From: Flavobacteriaceae bacterium Ga0077528
Lineage (GTDB): Bacteria; Bacteroidota; Bacteroidia; Flavobacteriales; Flavobacteriaceae
Reading direction: 5' to 3'
Assembly: GCA_001464475.1 (NCBI GenBank)
Contig: LNDX01000009.1
Location: 1-64,000, forward strand
DNA length: 64,000 nucleotides
The stretch's first letter is position 1. Each line of letters opens with the position of its first letter. Of the stretch, positions 1 to 8,837 are shown piece by piece. A model generated the notes under the pieces. It was not told the DNA's origin. It did not search any database and saw nothing but the letters and a program-made list of their open reading frames with translations. The position numbers were made by a program, and so were the translations under genes.

Positions 1-247
1 CAGGCTTGATGGTTCACTTTGTCAGTTTTGGTTGTTAGCATAAAATTACGAATAATTCAATGCACAAAGCTAAAGGCTGGGCTTGCGCTTGCTATTTTCG
101 TCTTCGTGGAAAATAATCTGGTTGCTATAACTCTGTCTTTCTCAGAAATTTTGTAGATTTGTTTTGGTCAGTGATTGCAGCAGCAACTGGTGCAAGCCAC
201 ATACGTTAGCAGTAATGGAAGGACGACCCAACCGACAAAGATAGAGA
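1..247. other. Intergenic region with a cassette-boundary-like end
   Basis: No convincing gene is seen here. The segment ends with a GTTA at 205-208 in the context ACGTTAGCAGTAA, just before the cation-transporter gene. That resembles the 3' end of an integron attC site; a matching TAAC start (TAACAGCAGT, 1071-1080) lies just after the same gene. The overlapping minus-strand reading frame has no recognisable features and I treat it as a shadow. Confidence 0.35.
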
Positions 248-1045
248 ATGAAAAAAACGACATTTAAAATATCAAAAATGGACTGCCCATCCGAAGAACA
301 AATGATACGGATGAAACTTGCCGACTTGACAAACATCAACTCGTTGGACTTTGACATTGCAAACAGACAACTAACAGTTTTTCATACAGACAATCACGAC
401 CAAATTTTTCAGCGACTTGACAACTTAAAGTTTGACACTTCACTTATTGACAGCGTTTCGGCAGACAATTATATTTCAACAACCGACAACACAGACCGAG
501 AGAAAAAATTGCTTTGGCAAGTATTAGCCATTAACTTTTTCTTTTTTGCACTTGAGCTTACGACAGGTTTTATTTCAAACTCAATGGGACTGATTGCCGA
601 CAGTTTGGATATGCTTGCCGACAGTATTGTTTACGGACTTGCACTATTTGCAGTCGGTGGGACAATGACACGAAAGAAGAACATTGCAAAGTCAGCAGGA
701 TATTTTCAGTTGACACTTGCCGTTTTCGGTTTCATAGAAGTAGTCAGACGATTTGTTGGGACAGAAACAGTTCCAGCATTTCAGACAATGATTATTATTT
801 CAATTCTTGCACTTATTGGCAATGGACTTTGTTTGTATTTACTGCAAAAAAGTAAAAGCAAAGAAGCACATATGCAAGCAAGTATGATTTTTACATCAAA
901 TGACGTAATCGTAAATATTGGTGTAATTGTAGCAGGCGGACTTGTTTACTTGACAAACTCAAAATATCCTGACCTTATCGTTGGGACAATTGTGTTTTTC
1001 ATCGTTGGACAAGGAGCATTTAAAATTCTAAAACTATCAAAATGA
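248..1045 (+). CDS. Cation efflux (CDF) family transporter with N-terminal HMA-like domain
   Basis: Probably a cation diffusion facilitator exporting a divalent metal across the inner membrane. Residues 1-75 look like a small metal-binding ferredoxin-like domain (MDCPSEEQM, with one Cys). From about residue 88 there are five to six hydrophobic segments. The second carries the CDF signature acids (SLDMLADS) and a later one has SNDVIVN, matching the two metal-coordinating helices. Length (265 aa) is a little short for CDF because the C-terminal cytoplasmic domain is absent. The gene stands alone between attC-like ends, and its frequent GAC/AAC codons differ from the next genes, which suggests a transferred cassette. 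Metal specificity cannot be read. Confidence 0.75.
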   Translation: MKKTTFKISKMDCPSEEQMIRMKLADLTNINSLDFDIANRQLTVFHTDNHDQIFQRLDNLKFDTSLIDSVSADNYISTTDNTDREKKLLWQVLAINFFFFALELTTGFISNSMGLIADSLDMLADSIVYGLALFAVGGTMTRKKNIAKSAGYFQLTLAVFGFIEVVRRFVGTETVPAFQTMIIISILALIGNGLCLYLLQKSKSKEAHMQASMIFTSNDVIVNIGVIVAGGLVYLTNSKYPDLIVGTIVFFIVGQGAFKILKLSK

Positions 1046-1143
1046 CGACCGAAAGAAGAACCACTACTGCTAACAGCAGTTTAGGGAAACAAACATCCTT
1101 AAATACTTGTTTCATTGGCATTCTTAAAAATAAAAAAGAGCTA

Positions 1144-1164
1144 GTACAACATAAGTACAACAAA
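1144..1164 (+). repeat. GTACAAC direct pair, similar to the integrase-proximal site
   Basis: Two GTACAAC heptamers separated by four bases are followed by AAA. A near-identical arrangement in the same orientation lies just outside the integrase start at 61800-61821 (five-base separation). It may mark the other end of an integrated island or an old attachment site; this is speculative. Confidence 0.3.
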
Positions 1165-1321
1165 AACATAAAACATCCTCATTAGCAGAACGTGCTTAGG
1201 AAATTTAAACAAAAATCGAGGAGTTTTTACCAACACAAATAAAATAATATTTAAGTAACTTCCCCCTTCATAAAAATATGCCTGCAAGAAATAATTATTT
1301 TTCAAATTGTCGAAAATTAAG

Positions 1322-1344
1322 AAAAAAAAAAAAGGGGGGGGGGG
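1322..1344. repeat. Homopolymer A12-G11 tract
   Basis: Twelve A (1322-1333) followed by eleven G (1334-1344), about 90 bp upstream of the first island gene. A run of eleven G is exceptional in so AT-rich a region. Such tracts slip during replication and can act as phase-variation switches in a promoter spacer or UTR; the exact length may also be a sequencing artefact. Confidence 0.8.
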
Positions 1345-1435
1345 ATAATTAAAAAACTAAATTTAACTTACTATTTAAGAGAATACTATATTTTCATAAT
1401 TTACAAATTGCTTAACTTAAAATACAAACATTATT

Positions 1436-1894
1436 TTGGAATTAGAAAAAAAAATTAATGAGTGGTCTATTTTGCCAATCACTGGTAACATAAAAATAAA
1501 TCCTGTAGACCACTACCTTGGGAAACCTCTTGTAATTCTATTCTTTAATCTTGGATGCCCTGGATGCAAAGGGCGAGCCATCCCTTTTGCCAACTGGCTA
1601 AACATAGAATATAAAAACAAGATTAACGTAGTAGGAATTCATACAAATTTTGAAGGAGTTGATTTTTCTGACCAACAACTTATTGATTGCAAGTCTGAAT
1701 TTTATATTAACTTCGAATATTTCCGAGATGCAAATTTCAACACCACTTTCCTCGATTATCAAGCAGGTGGGACACCTCATTGGATAATCACCGATGAAAA
1801 ACTAAATGTAATATATTCCATTTTTGGCTCTGATCCCAACAACGCATTATTGCGGATTGATTTGAAAGTTCAAGAGTTGCTAAACAACAAATAA
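1436..1894 (+). CDS. TlpA/AhpC-like thioredoxin-fold protein
   Basis: A 152-residue thioredoxin-fold protein with the redox motif GCPGC at about residues 40-44, followed by the cis-Pro loop GGTPHW near residue 113, as in TlpA/ResA-type reductases. There is no signal peptide, so it should be cytoplasmic. The only usable start is a TTG at 1436-1438 (no in-frame ATG precedes the redox motif). It is the first gene of the island, immediately upstream of an MsrB-MsrA fusion, so it could supply electrons to it. A paralogue with a lipoprotein signal lies at 33013, beside another Msr group. Confidence 0.7.
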   Translation: MELEKKINEWSILPITGNIKINPVDHYLGKPLVILFFNLGCPGCKGRAIPFANWLNIEYKNKINVVGIHTNFEGVDFSDQQLIDCKSEFYINFEYFRDANFNTTFLDYQAGGTPHWIITDEKLNVIYSIFGSDPNNALLRIDLKVQELLNNK

Positions 1895-1963
1895 AAAGAA
1901 TTGTTAAAGATAAATTTAATAACTAACTTTCCGCAAATAAAATATCATAAAAACAACAAAACT

Positions 1964-2944
1964 ATGCTAAAGTGGCTTGACGTAATAAAATATGCAAATC
2001 ATGGTAATCCCGTACCAGATAAAAAAGTAGTAAAAACTAACGAAGAATGGAAAAACATCTTAACAGAAGAACAATATTATATTACAAGGAAGAAAGGCAC
2101 AGAAAGAGCTCATAGCTCTGATTTATGCACCTTTTTTGAACCTGGACAATATAATTGTATCTGCTGTGATACTCCCCTTTTTGATTCTGGTGAAAAATTT
2201 GATTCTGGAACTGGTTGGCCCTCTTTTACTCAACCTATCAAAGATAATGCAATCGCTTATCATAAAGATTTATCACATGGTATGTATCGTATAGAGGCTA
2301 CTTGTAACACCTGCGATGCTCACTTGGGTCATGTGTTTCAAGACGGCCCTATGCCAAGTGGATTAAGATATTGTATGAATGCAATATCATTAAAAAAAGT
2401 TGAAAATGCACTTAAAAAAGCAACCTTTGGAGGCGGATGTTTTTGGTGTACAGAGGCTATTTTCCAACAACTTAAAGGTGTTGAAAAAGTAGAGAATGGG
2501 TATAGTGGAGGAAAAATCTCTAACCCTACGTATAGAGAAGTCACCTCTGGGGTTACAGGACATGCTGAAGCAATTGAATTTACTTACGATCCAAATGAAA
2601 TTTCATACTCAGATCTTGTAAAAATACATTTAACAACACATAATCCCACAACTCTAAACCAACAAGGGGCAGATAAAGGAACGCAATACAGAAGTATAAT
2701 TTTTTACAGAAACGAAGAAGAAAAAACAACAGCTTTAAACGTTATTAAAGAAGTCCAAAAAGAGTATGAAGATATGATTGTGACTGAATTAGCAATGTTT
2801 GAGCAATTTTATCCAGCAGAAGAGTACCATCAAAATTATTATAATGAAAACAAAGACAAAAATGTTTATTGTGCAGTTGTTATAAATCCTAAGTTAAGAA
2901 AATTTAAAGAATTATATAATAGCAAATTAAAAATAGAACAATAA
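1964..2944 (+). CDS. msrBA: Methionine sulfoxide reductase MsrB-MsrA fusion
   Basis: Bifunctional repair enzyme reducing both diastereomers of methionine sulfoxide. Residues 1-145 are MsrB, with zinc cysteine pairs (CICC, CNTC), the GTGWPSF motif and the catalytic Cys in RYCMNA. Residues about 150-326 are MsrA with the GCFWC active site, the GHAEAIE segment and YHQNYY. The start chosen is ATG 1964, which aligns with the free MsrB at 31554; the frame stays open further upstream to a TTG at 1901. It follows the redoxin gene by about 70 bp. No signal peptide is seen, so it is cytoplasmic, unlike the lipoprotein fusion at 33730. Confidence 0.92.
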   Translation: MLKWLDVIKYANHGNPVPDKKVVKTNEEWKNILTEEQYYITRKKGTERAHSSDLCTFFEPGQYNCICCDTPLFDSGEKFDSGTGWPSFTQPIKDNAIAYHKDLSHGMYRIEATCNTCDAHLGHVFQDGPMPSGLRYCMNAISLKKVENALKKATFGGGCFWCTEAIFQQLKGVEKVENGYSGGKISNPTYREVTSGVTGHAEAIEFTYDPNEISYSDLVKIHLTTHNPTTLNQQGADKGTQYRSIIFYRNEEEKTTALNVIKEVQKEYEDMIVTELAMFEQFYPAEEYHQNYYNENKDKNVYCAVVINPKLRKFKELYNSKLKIEQ

Positions 2945-2960
2945 GTTTAATAAAATAATT

Positions 2961-4349
2961 ATGAGAGTTAAATTATTACACAAAAAAAACAAAGGCCTTA
3001 TCGCACTTGCCACAATCGCTAGCCTTTTTATGAGTTGCGATAAAAAAAAAGGACAAGACAACACAAACAATAATGAGTCGCAAAAGATAGTAGGGTACGT
3101 CTATACTTCCACAAATGGTGAAGGGGGAAATCAAATTATTAAACTAGCTCGATATTCTGATGGCACTTTGGGTCAAGAAAAAGTATACGAAACGGGAGGC
3201 AAAGGAGGGTCAGATAGTTCTGCCCCTGTTAATGGCGATTATGATAGTCAAGGAGCCATCCAAATAATAGACAACCATTTGTTAGCGGCTAACACAGGAG
3301 ACAACACTGTAACCGTTTTTGATTTGGATAAGAAAACAGGGGAACATAAAAAAAAAAATATCGTTGTTTCTTCTCATGGCGAAAGGCCTGTAAGTATAAG
3401 TTATACTAAAAGTAATCAAGAACCAAATATTTATTGGGTAGCTGTTGCAAATCAGTGGGGGATCCCAACTGCGCTATATGATGGCAACAAATATGTTGAA
3501 CTTCCTAGTAAAGACTTTTTTAAACAAGACTTAAAAAAAGAAGACCCTTCTGACAAGAACAGAAATATATCTCTTTATAAATTTAATGCTAAAACTGGTG
3601 AGCTAATTTTTACAAAATTGCTAGACACCTACAAACGCTATTGGGGTGGTCCAGTTCAAGTAATTTTCAACCACGCTGGCGACCAGCTAGCGCTAACTAC
3701 CTGGGGGATTCCACATTTCTTAACCGAAAATCCAGATCCAAAGTTTGTTAAACCTAGCCAAGTAATCATTTATGATTTCAAAGAAGGAGAACCCTCAAAC
3801 AAAAGAGTTTTTGAAGAAGAGGGGTTAATTGGTGCAGTAGGCTTTAATTGGAGTAAAAAAGATAATTTGTTGTATGTAACGTATTTTAATCCTATTAAAG
3901 AAAAAGATAATCAAGGATTAGTAGTATTGGAAGTAACTTCTGACAAGATAAATAAAATTAGTAGTCATGAAACTGGGGCTTCCGCAGATGTTGATGAAGC
4001 TTGTTGGACTGCTATTTCACCTGATTATAAGCGTTTTTATGCCGTAAGCTTTGGCACGAATGTTATCACACCTTATGATTTGGACGAAACAGGTAAAATT
4101 GTTAAAACCCTTTCATATACTGGAGTAAATAACAAAGGACATGACCCCGATTTAAAAGATATGTATATTAGTAGTGATAGTAAATACGCGTATTGTTTGG
4201 GTTCGTTCCAAACCTTTACAATTAAATATTTTTCTATTACTGATAATGGACTAAAATACTCTGGGGAGTATAATGTTGAAACAACAAAGGCATACCAAGG
4301 GAAAACAGGAAAATTCAATTTTCAAGGTTTTGTCGGGTATGATTTATAA
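2961..4349 (+). CDS. Lipoprotein, lactonase-like beta-propeller
   Basis: A 462-residue exported protein. The N-terminus has a charged n-region, a hydrophobic core and a lipobox-like ASLFMSC, so it should be a lipoprotein. The rest has repeated beta-propeller blades of the lactonase/YncE type (VGYVYTSTN, LLAANTGDNTVTVFDLD, LLYVTYFNP, YAYCLGSF). Families of this fold include 6-phosphogluconolactonase, but no catalytic residues can be claimed here and the substrate is unknown. It follows the Msr fusion by 16 bp and is probably cotranscribed. Confidence 0.6.
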   Translation: MRVKLLHKKNKGLIALATIASLFMSCDKKKGQDNTNNNESQKIVGYVYTSTNGEGGNQIIKLARYSDGTLGQEKVYETGGKGGSDSSAPVNGDYDSQGAIQIIDNHLLAANTGDNTVTVFDLDKKTGEHKKKNIVVSSHGERPVSISYTKSNQEPNIYWVAVANQWGIPTALYDGNKYVELPSKDFFKQDLKKEDPSDKNRNISLYKFNAKTGELIFTKLLDTYKRYWGGPVQVIFNHAGDQLALTTWGIPHFLTENPDPKFVKPSQVIIYDFKEGEPSNKRVFEEEGLIGAVGFNWSKKDNLLYVTYFNPIKEKDNQGLVVLEVTSDKINKISSHETGASADVDEACWTAISPDYKRFYAVSFGTNVITPYDLDETGKIVKTLSYTGVNNKGHDPDLKDMYISSDSKYAYCLGSFQTFTIKYFSITDNGLKYSGEYNVETTKAYQGKTGKFNFQGFVGYDL

Positions 4350-4370
4350 ATTATTAAAATTTTTAAATAT

Positions 4371-4664
4371 ATGATAGTAGCTGCATTTAAATATAAAGTT
4401 AATCCAAAATTTCAAGAAGAATTTGAAAGATTATATGGATTTGCCAGGAAACATGTTGGTATGATTGATGGATATGAAGGTCACGAAGTTTTTTCGGGAG
4501 AAAATGGGCATCATATGCTTGTTGTCTACTTCAAAGACAAAGACTCCTTCTTAATTTGGGACGAACATCCTGAACATAAAAAATATAAAGAACGTGGGAA
4601 AACAGACATTTTTGAAAGCTACGACGTTTCTGTTGGTGAAATATTTGAAAGGCACATAAAATAA
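4371..4664 (+). CDS. ABM-domain (antibiotic biosynthesis monooxygenase-like) protein
   Basis: A 97-residue protein with the dimeric alpha-beta barrel pattern: MIVAAFKYKVNPKFQEEFE, then GYEGHEVF, MLVVYFKDKDSFLIW and a closing helix. Members act as small cofactor-free monooxygenases, haem degraders or quorum-signal enzymes; many have no known substrate. It abuts the next gene (stop at 4664, start at 4665), so the two are translationally linked. Confidence 0.65.
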   Translation: MIVAAFKYKVNPKFQEEFERLYGFARKHVGMIDGYEGHEVFSGENGHHMLVVYFKDKDSFLIWDEHPEHKKYKERGKTDIFESYDVSVGEIFERHIK

Positions 4665-5387
4665 ATGGAGTCTAAAAATCGTGATAATATATATGCAAAG
4701 TGGACTTTGATTCTAGGAATTATTCTAACATTGATCCTTCCCTTTTCTATTCATCTCTTTAATCTTGAACAATTAGGGAAATATGGAACTGTGGGCGATA
4801 CAATTGGTGGAATAACTTCCCCTGTTTCTCAATTATTAGGATCAATACTTATTTATTTAGCGCTGAAAGCTCAATTAGACGCAAATAAAATAATTCAAAA
4901 TCAAGTAAACGAAGACAATAAACAATCTTTAATTAGACACGATTTAGAACAAATTCATGAATTGTATTCTTTTTTCCAAAACAACATTAAGAGCTTTGGT
5001 TACGAAAAAGAAACTAAAGGGAAAAGAGAAGTTGTTTTTGGGAAAAGAGCAATTAAAAGTTTTTTTCAAGATATCGAAGAAATGAATATTAACATTCATT
5101 CTGACGAAGATATTTTGAAAATAGATGGTGTGAGAGAAATATTAAGCATAATTAATAGTGCTAAATTAATTTTGCAAAAAAACAAGAATTCTAAATTAGA
5201 AAATGAAGACAAGGAGTTCTACAATACTTTAATACACCATGAATTAGTTTTTAGTATTTTCCCTGCCAGAGAAATAGAAAATGAAGACCCTTTATCGTTA
5301 AAAAAATGCACTATGTGCGAAATTTATCATGGAAATTTTCCGCCATTAATATTCCATAGAATACAAGAATTAAAAAATGAACTTTAA
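4665..5387 (+). CDS. Two-span membrane protein, putative AbiC-like
   Basis: A 240-residue protein with two N-terminal membrane segments (about residues 12-32 and 55-70) separated by GTVGDTIGGITSPV, then a long helical cytoplasmic domain. The GTVGD-type turn between two spans followed by coiled helices is typical of the putative phage abortive infection (putAbiC) family found in Bacteroidetes, but the usual C-terminal motif is not clear here. A role in phage defence is only suggested. Alternative: uncharacterised membrane sensor. Confidence 0.45.
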   Translation: MESKNRDNIYAKWTLILGIILTLILPFSIHLFNLEQLGKYGTVGDTIGGITSPVSQLLGSILIYLALKAQLDANKIIQNQVNEDNKQSLIRHDLEQIHELYSFFQNNIKSFGYEKETKGKREVVFGKRAIKSFFQDIEEMNINIHSDEDILKIDGVREILSIINSAKLILQKNKNSKLENEDKEFYNTLIHHELVFSIFPAREIENEDPLSLKKCTMCEIYHGNFPPLIFHRIQELKNEL

Positions 5388-5403
5388 AAACAAACTAATT
5401 ATT

Positions 5404-5847
5404 ATGAACAAAAAAGATTTAAAAAAGTTTTTAATTGAAAATGAATCTCACACAATTGAAAATACAGAAGAAAAACTTCTATCTTTTGTAAAAGGCACTA
5501 TGCTAAATAGAAATGATGTTATTGACCAAGACGACCAATCACATCATAGACAAGAAGAACGATTACGCAATCAATTGGACAAACAAGTGCATGAACATCA
5601 TCACCACCTTGAAGAAATTGAAGCCCTAACCTTTAATCCTTCTGAAGTTGTTGAACCGGGTGCCGTTATAAAAGTCAATGATAATTATATGGTAATCGCC
5701 ACAGCAGATGCAAACTTTACATTCGAAGGGAAAAATTTTATTAGCATATCAACAAAAGCTCCTATTTATCAATGCATGAAAGGGAAGAAAAAAGGGGATA
5801 TGTGTAGCTTTAATGGGAATGATTTCATTATAAATGAAATTTATTAA
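5404..5847 (+). CDS. GreA/GreB C-terminal-like protein
   Basis: About 147 residues. The N-terminal half is helical and His-rich (HEHHHH near the middle). The C-terminal half follows the GreA/B FKBP-like domain pattern: VVEPGAVIKVND, then ISTKAPIYQCMKGKKKGDM, corresponding to the ISP-SPLG-ALLGKKxGD signature. It lacks the Gre coiled-coil acidic tip, so it probably does not rescue RNA polymerase in the standard way. Start ATG 5404 is preferred because it avoids overlap with the previous gene; an in-frame ATG exists at 5377. Confidence 0.55.
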   Translation: MNKKDLKKFLIENESHTIENTEEKLLSFVKGTMLNRNDVIDQDDQSHHRQEERLRNQLDKQVHEHHHHLEEIEALTFNPSEVVEPGAVIKVNDNYMVIATADANFTFEGKNFISISTKAPIYQCMKGKKKGDMCSFNGNDFIINEIY

Positions 5848-5873
5848 AAACAATTAGCAAAATACTTTAAATT

Positions 5874-6155
5874 ATGAAAGCAATATACAATAATATCGTT
5901 ATAGCAGAAAGTGATAAAACTATTGTTATCGAAGGAAATCATTATTTCCCACCTGATAGCCTAAAAAAAGAATTTTTTAAAGAAAGTAGCACACACACCA
6001 CATGCCCATGGAAAGGTCTAGCATCATATTACACAATAGAAGTTGATGGCGTTGAGAATAATGATGCGGCTTGGTACTATCCATCTCCATCCCCACTAGC
6101 TGAAAGCATCAAAAATCATGTAGCTTTTTGGCGTGGCGTTAAAATCGAAGAATAA
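5874..6155 (+). CDS. DUF427 domain protein
   Basis: A 93-residue single-domain DUF427 protein. It shows the family pattern IAESDKTIVIEGNHYFP, TTCPWKGLASYY, AAWYYPSPSPLAESIKNHVAFW. The biochemical function of DUF427 is not settled. A second copy lies at 39140 in the same island, about 33 kb away, with the same layout but a less conserved middle. It directly precedes a hydrolase gene (one-base gap). Confidence 0.85.
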   Translation: MKAIYNNIVIAESDKTIVIEGNHYFPPDSLKKEFFKESSTHTTCPWKGLASYYTIEVDGVENNDAAWYYPSPSPLAESIKNHVAFWRGVKIEE

Positions 6156-6156
6156 C

Positions 6157-6759
6157 ATGTACAACAAAGTCCTATTAGGGAATATAGAAGCCTTAGTTAA
6201 GCTCCCTGATAATTACTTAGATACTATGAAGTATCCAGTGTTTATTGGGTTGTCAGGAGGAGAGCAAACGATAGAAACAGTAACTTTTAGTGCTAACACC
6301 TACTTCAGTTTGGAGCTATTTAAAGATTATATTCATATCGTTCCTATAAACACAAATCAAAAAAACTTTAAAGATTATTCTGCAGAAGAAATTTTTGCTT
6401 TAATAGATACTATTAAACATTTATTTTCTACAACCGATGCAAATTGGACTGTCAGCGGAATTTCCAATGGAGGGAAAGCAACTTTTTTGTTCGTTGCTGC
6501 AAATCCTAAGCTTTTTGAAACAGTTTTTACTTTCCCTGGGGGACTTTTTGATGTTGTCCCTACTAATGAGTGGGGACATTTGAAAATTGTTCTTGCCAAT
6601 GGCAAAAAAGATGGCTATGGCTGGTTGCAAGAATCTAAAAAATCTTTTGAAATTCTTTTGCCAATAGCTAAAAAAGTAGAACTGATGGTGATTTCGGGAC
6701 AAAAGCATATTATTAGTGAAGATTATGATATAAATCAGATATACAATGTGATATTATAG
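6157..6759 (+). CDS. Alpha/beta-hydrolase family protein
   Basis: About 200 residues with an alpha/beta-hydrolase fold: a nucleophile elbow GISNGG and a final conserved His in GQKHII near the C-terminus. Predicted esterase or peptidase-like activity; no signal peptide. Start ATG 6157 was chosen because it lies one base after the preceding stop; an upstream GTG at 6133 would overlap the DUF427 gene. It is one of five hydrolases of this fold in the window. Confidence 0.65.
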   Translation: MYNKVLLGNIEALVKLPDNYLDTMKYPVFIGLSGGEQTIETVTFSANTYFSLELFKDYIHIVPINTNQKNFKDYSAEEIFALIDTIKHLFSTTDANWTVSGISNGGKATFLFVAANPKLFETVFTFPGGLFDVVPTNEWGHLKIVLANGKKDGYGWLQESKKSFEILLPIAKKVELMVISGQKHIISEDYDINQIYNVIL

Positions 6760-6762
6760 AAT

Positions 6763-7341
6763 ATGGTCGAGAAATTGAAAAATGATATTAATGCTTGTTT
6801 AATTTGCAAAGATTTTTTGCCTTACCTACCGCGCCCCATTTATCAATTTCATAGTAATGCTAAAATTATAATAATAGCACAAGCACCAGGACAAATAGCT
6901 CACGACAAAGGAATCCCTTTTGATGATTTGAGTGGGGATAATTTAAGGTCTTGGCTTGGTGTTACCAAAGAACAGTTTTATAATCCAGAGCTTTTTGCTA
7001 TTATGCCTATGGGGTTTTGCTTCCCTGGGAAAGGAAAATCAGGGGACTTGCCCCCCAGAAAAGAGTGTGCTCCACAATGGCACAATAAAATAATAGCACA
7101 ATTAGATCATCTAGAATTAATCATTCTTGTTGGTAAATACGCTCAAGATTACTATTTAAAAGATAATCCTTATAAAAATTTGACTAAAACAGTAATTAAC
7201 TATCACGAATTTTTACCAAGATTTTTCCCTTTGGTGCACCCCTCCCCTCTTAATTTTAGATGGCATGGAAAAAATAAATGGTTTAAAGAAGAAATAATTC
7301 CCGTGCTACAAAATACAGTTGCAAACATTTTAGCTTTATGA
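6763..7341 (+). CDS. Uracil-DNA glycosylase superfamily protein (4Fe-4S type)
   Basis: A 192-residue protein with UDG-superfamily motifs: IIIAQAPGQIAH near residue 37 (motif 1, GQAPG), and VHPSPLN near residue 157. Four cysteines are spaced as in Fe-S family 4/5 enzymes (CxxC at residues 12-15, then C-x15-C around 86-102 in the FCFPGKG to KEC region). It probably removes damaged bases from DNA, which fits an oxidative-damage island. It overlaps the EgtB-like gene by four bases, so they are cotranslated. Confidence 0.75.
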   Translation: MVEKLKNDINACLICKDFLPYLPRPIYQFHSNAKIIIIAQAPGQIAHDKGIPFDDLSGDNLRSWLGVTKEQFYNPELFAIMPMGFCFPGKGKSGDLPPRKECAPQWHNKIIAQLDHLELIILVGKYAQDYYLKDNPYKNLTKTVINYHEFLPRFFPLVHPSPLNFRWHGKNKWFKEEIIPVLQNTVANILAL

Positions 7342-8492
7342 TAGAAATTATAACCGATAAATTTATAAAAACTCGCAAGTACTCAGAAGAATTGTGTGAA
7401 CCTCTTCTTACAGAAGATTATTCTGTGCAACCAATTGAGTTTGTTTCTCCACCAAAATGGCATCTAGCTCATACTACTTGGTTTTGGGAAGAATTTGTTT
7501 TAACCAAATATAAAAAAGGATATAAAGTCTTTAAAGAAGAATTTTCGTTTCTGTTTAACAGCTACTATAATAATGTCGGGAAAAGAGTGATAAGACCTTC
7601 TCGCGGGCTTATGACAAGGCCATCAGTGGATGATGTTTATCAATACCGATTATACGTTACGCAGCAAATGATTGATTTTTTGGGGAGTAATCCTCGAAAA
7701 GAGATTTTAGATATTGTGGCAGTTGGAATTAATCATGAGGAACAGCATCAAGAACTTTTTATCTATGACATAAAATACATCTTTGGCAACCAACCATTGT
7801 TCCCCATTTATAACAATAAATTTCAAAATACGTCAGAGCTGAAACACCCCGAATTTATAAAAATTGATGAAGGGCTCTATACTATTGGCCACCAAGAAGA
7901 AAGTTTTTGCTTTGATAACGAATTAGGGGTTCATAAAGTGTTTATCCCTTCATTTGAAATTTCATCAAATTTGGTTACTAATAAAGAATATATTAAATTT
8001 ATTGAAGAAGGCGGGTATCAAAATTTTAATTTTTGGCATGATGAAGGATGGCATTGGGCGAATAATAACAAAATCGAAGCTCCTTTGTACTGGCATAAAA
8101 TTGATGGAGAATGGTACCATTATGATTTAAATGGGCTAGAAAAAATAGAATTAGATCAACCCGTACAACATATTTCATTTTACGAGGCGTTTGCATTTGC
8201 AGAATATAAAGGAATGAGACTTCCTACTGAATTTGAGTGGGAAGTAGCATCTGAGTATTTCTCTTGGGGCAAACTTTGGGAGTGGACATCGAGTGCCTAT
8301 CTACCCTACCCAAATTTTAGCAAAGCAACAGGAGCTTTGGGAGAATACAATGGAAAATTTATGGTCAATCAAATGGTGCTACGAGGAGCTTCAATAGCAA
8401 CTCCAAAAAATCATAGTAGAAAAACATATCGCAACTTTTTCCAAACAAATATGCGTTGGCAATATTGTGGATTGCGATTAATAAAAATATAA
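7338..8492 (+). CDS. egtB: EgtB-like sulfoxide synthase (ergothioneine-type)
   Basis: Non-haem iron enzyme that in the ergothioneine pathway joins a thiol donor to hercynine (trimethyl-histidine). The N-terminal DinB-like domain supplies His ligands: KWHLAHTTWFWEEF near residue 42 and NHEEQHQELF near 135. The C-terminal half (about 175-384) is a formylglycine-synthase-like domain ending in LRGASIATP and WQYCGLRLI. Length 384 fits bacterial EgtB. Its methyltransferase partner EgtD is in the same island at 27255. EgtC/EgtE were not seen. Alternatives are an ovothiol-type (OvoA) or selenoneine-type (SenA) relative; no SenB glycosyltransferase or SelD is nearby, which favours sulfur. Confidence 0.8.
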   Translation: MIEIITDKFIKTRKYSEELCEPLLTEDYSVQPIEFVSPPKWHLAHTTWFWEEFVLTKYKKGYKVFKEEFSFLFNSYYNNVGKRVIRPSRGLMTRPSVDDVYQYRLYVTQQMIDFLGSNPRKEILDIVAVGINHEEQHQELFIYDIKYIFGNQPLFPIYNNKFQNTSELKHPEFIKIDEGLYTIGHQEESFCFDNELGVHKVFIPSFEISSNLVTNKEYIKFIEEGGYQNFNFWHDEGWHWANNNKIEAPLYWHKIDGEWYHYDLNGLEKIELDQPVQHISFYEAFAFAEYKGMRLPTEFEWEVASEYFSWGKLWEWTSSAYLPYPNFSKATGALGEYNGKFMVNQMVLRGASIATPKNHSRKTYRNFFQTNMRWQYCGLRLIKI

Positions 8493-8519
8493 CGTGCAAC
8501 ATTCTTAACAAAAAACATT

Positions 8520-8837
8520 ATGGAAAAGGTATATAGTGGACAATATTTTGAAGCAATGAATGTGAAAAATCTATTAGAGAATTTAAACATTCATGTATTT
8601 GTAGAAAATGACAATATGTCGCTAATTGAACCATTTGCTGTATCCCCTGGGGGAACAAGCCCCGTTGTTCTTAAGGTTAATAAACAAAATTATAATCAGG
8701 CTATTGAAACTATTAAAGCATATGAAAATGGTGAATTAGCTTTAGGAAAAGAAATTGATAAATCAGTTATTATTGCTATGCTCAAAAAATTCAAGACGAT
8801 TGTTTATATTGTGCTGCAACTGACACAGCTTATTTGA
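8520..8837 (+). CDS. DUF2007-like small protein, probably frameshifted at its end
   Basis: The first about 75 residues match the DUF2007 pattern (VYSGQYFEAMNVKNLLE, IHVFVEND, VVLKVNKQNYNQAIETI), a small signal-transducer-like fold. After about residue 80 the sequence becomes a hydrophobic tail that looks unnatural, while another frame opens at the same point and runs to 8950. A single indel near 8762 would join them. The product as it stands may be non-functional or truncated. Confidence 0.5.
   Translation: MEKVYSGQYFEAMNVKNLLENLNIHVFVENDNMSLIEPFAVSPGGTSPVVLKVNKQNYNQAIETIKAYENGELALGKEIDKSVIIAMLKKFKTIVYIVLQLTQLI

Larger units (their letters stand above)
1046..1435. other. Intergenic region before the redox island
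   Basis: About 390 bp without a gene. It contains the TAACAGCAGT motif at 1071-1080 (possible start of an attC-like site), the GTACAAC pair at 1144-1164 and the homopolymer at 1322-1344. The AT-rich stretch 1380-1430 probably holds the promoter of the first island gene, but no clean TAnnTTTG box is visible. Confidence 0.5.

Noticed and set aside
142..357. Minus-strand open frame over the start of the cation transporter
   Set aside because: It overlaps a clearly coding plus-strand gene, has no motif and no neighbour on that strand.
7338..8492. Selenoneine synthase SenA
   Set aside because: No SenB-type glycosyltransferase or SelD gene is in the window, so an ergothioneine-type assignment is preferred, though not proven.
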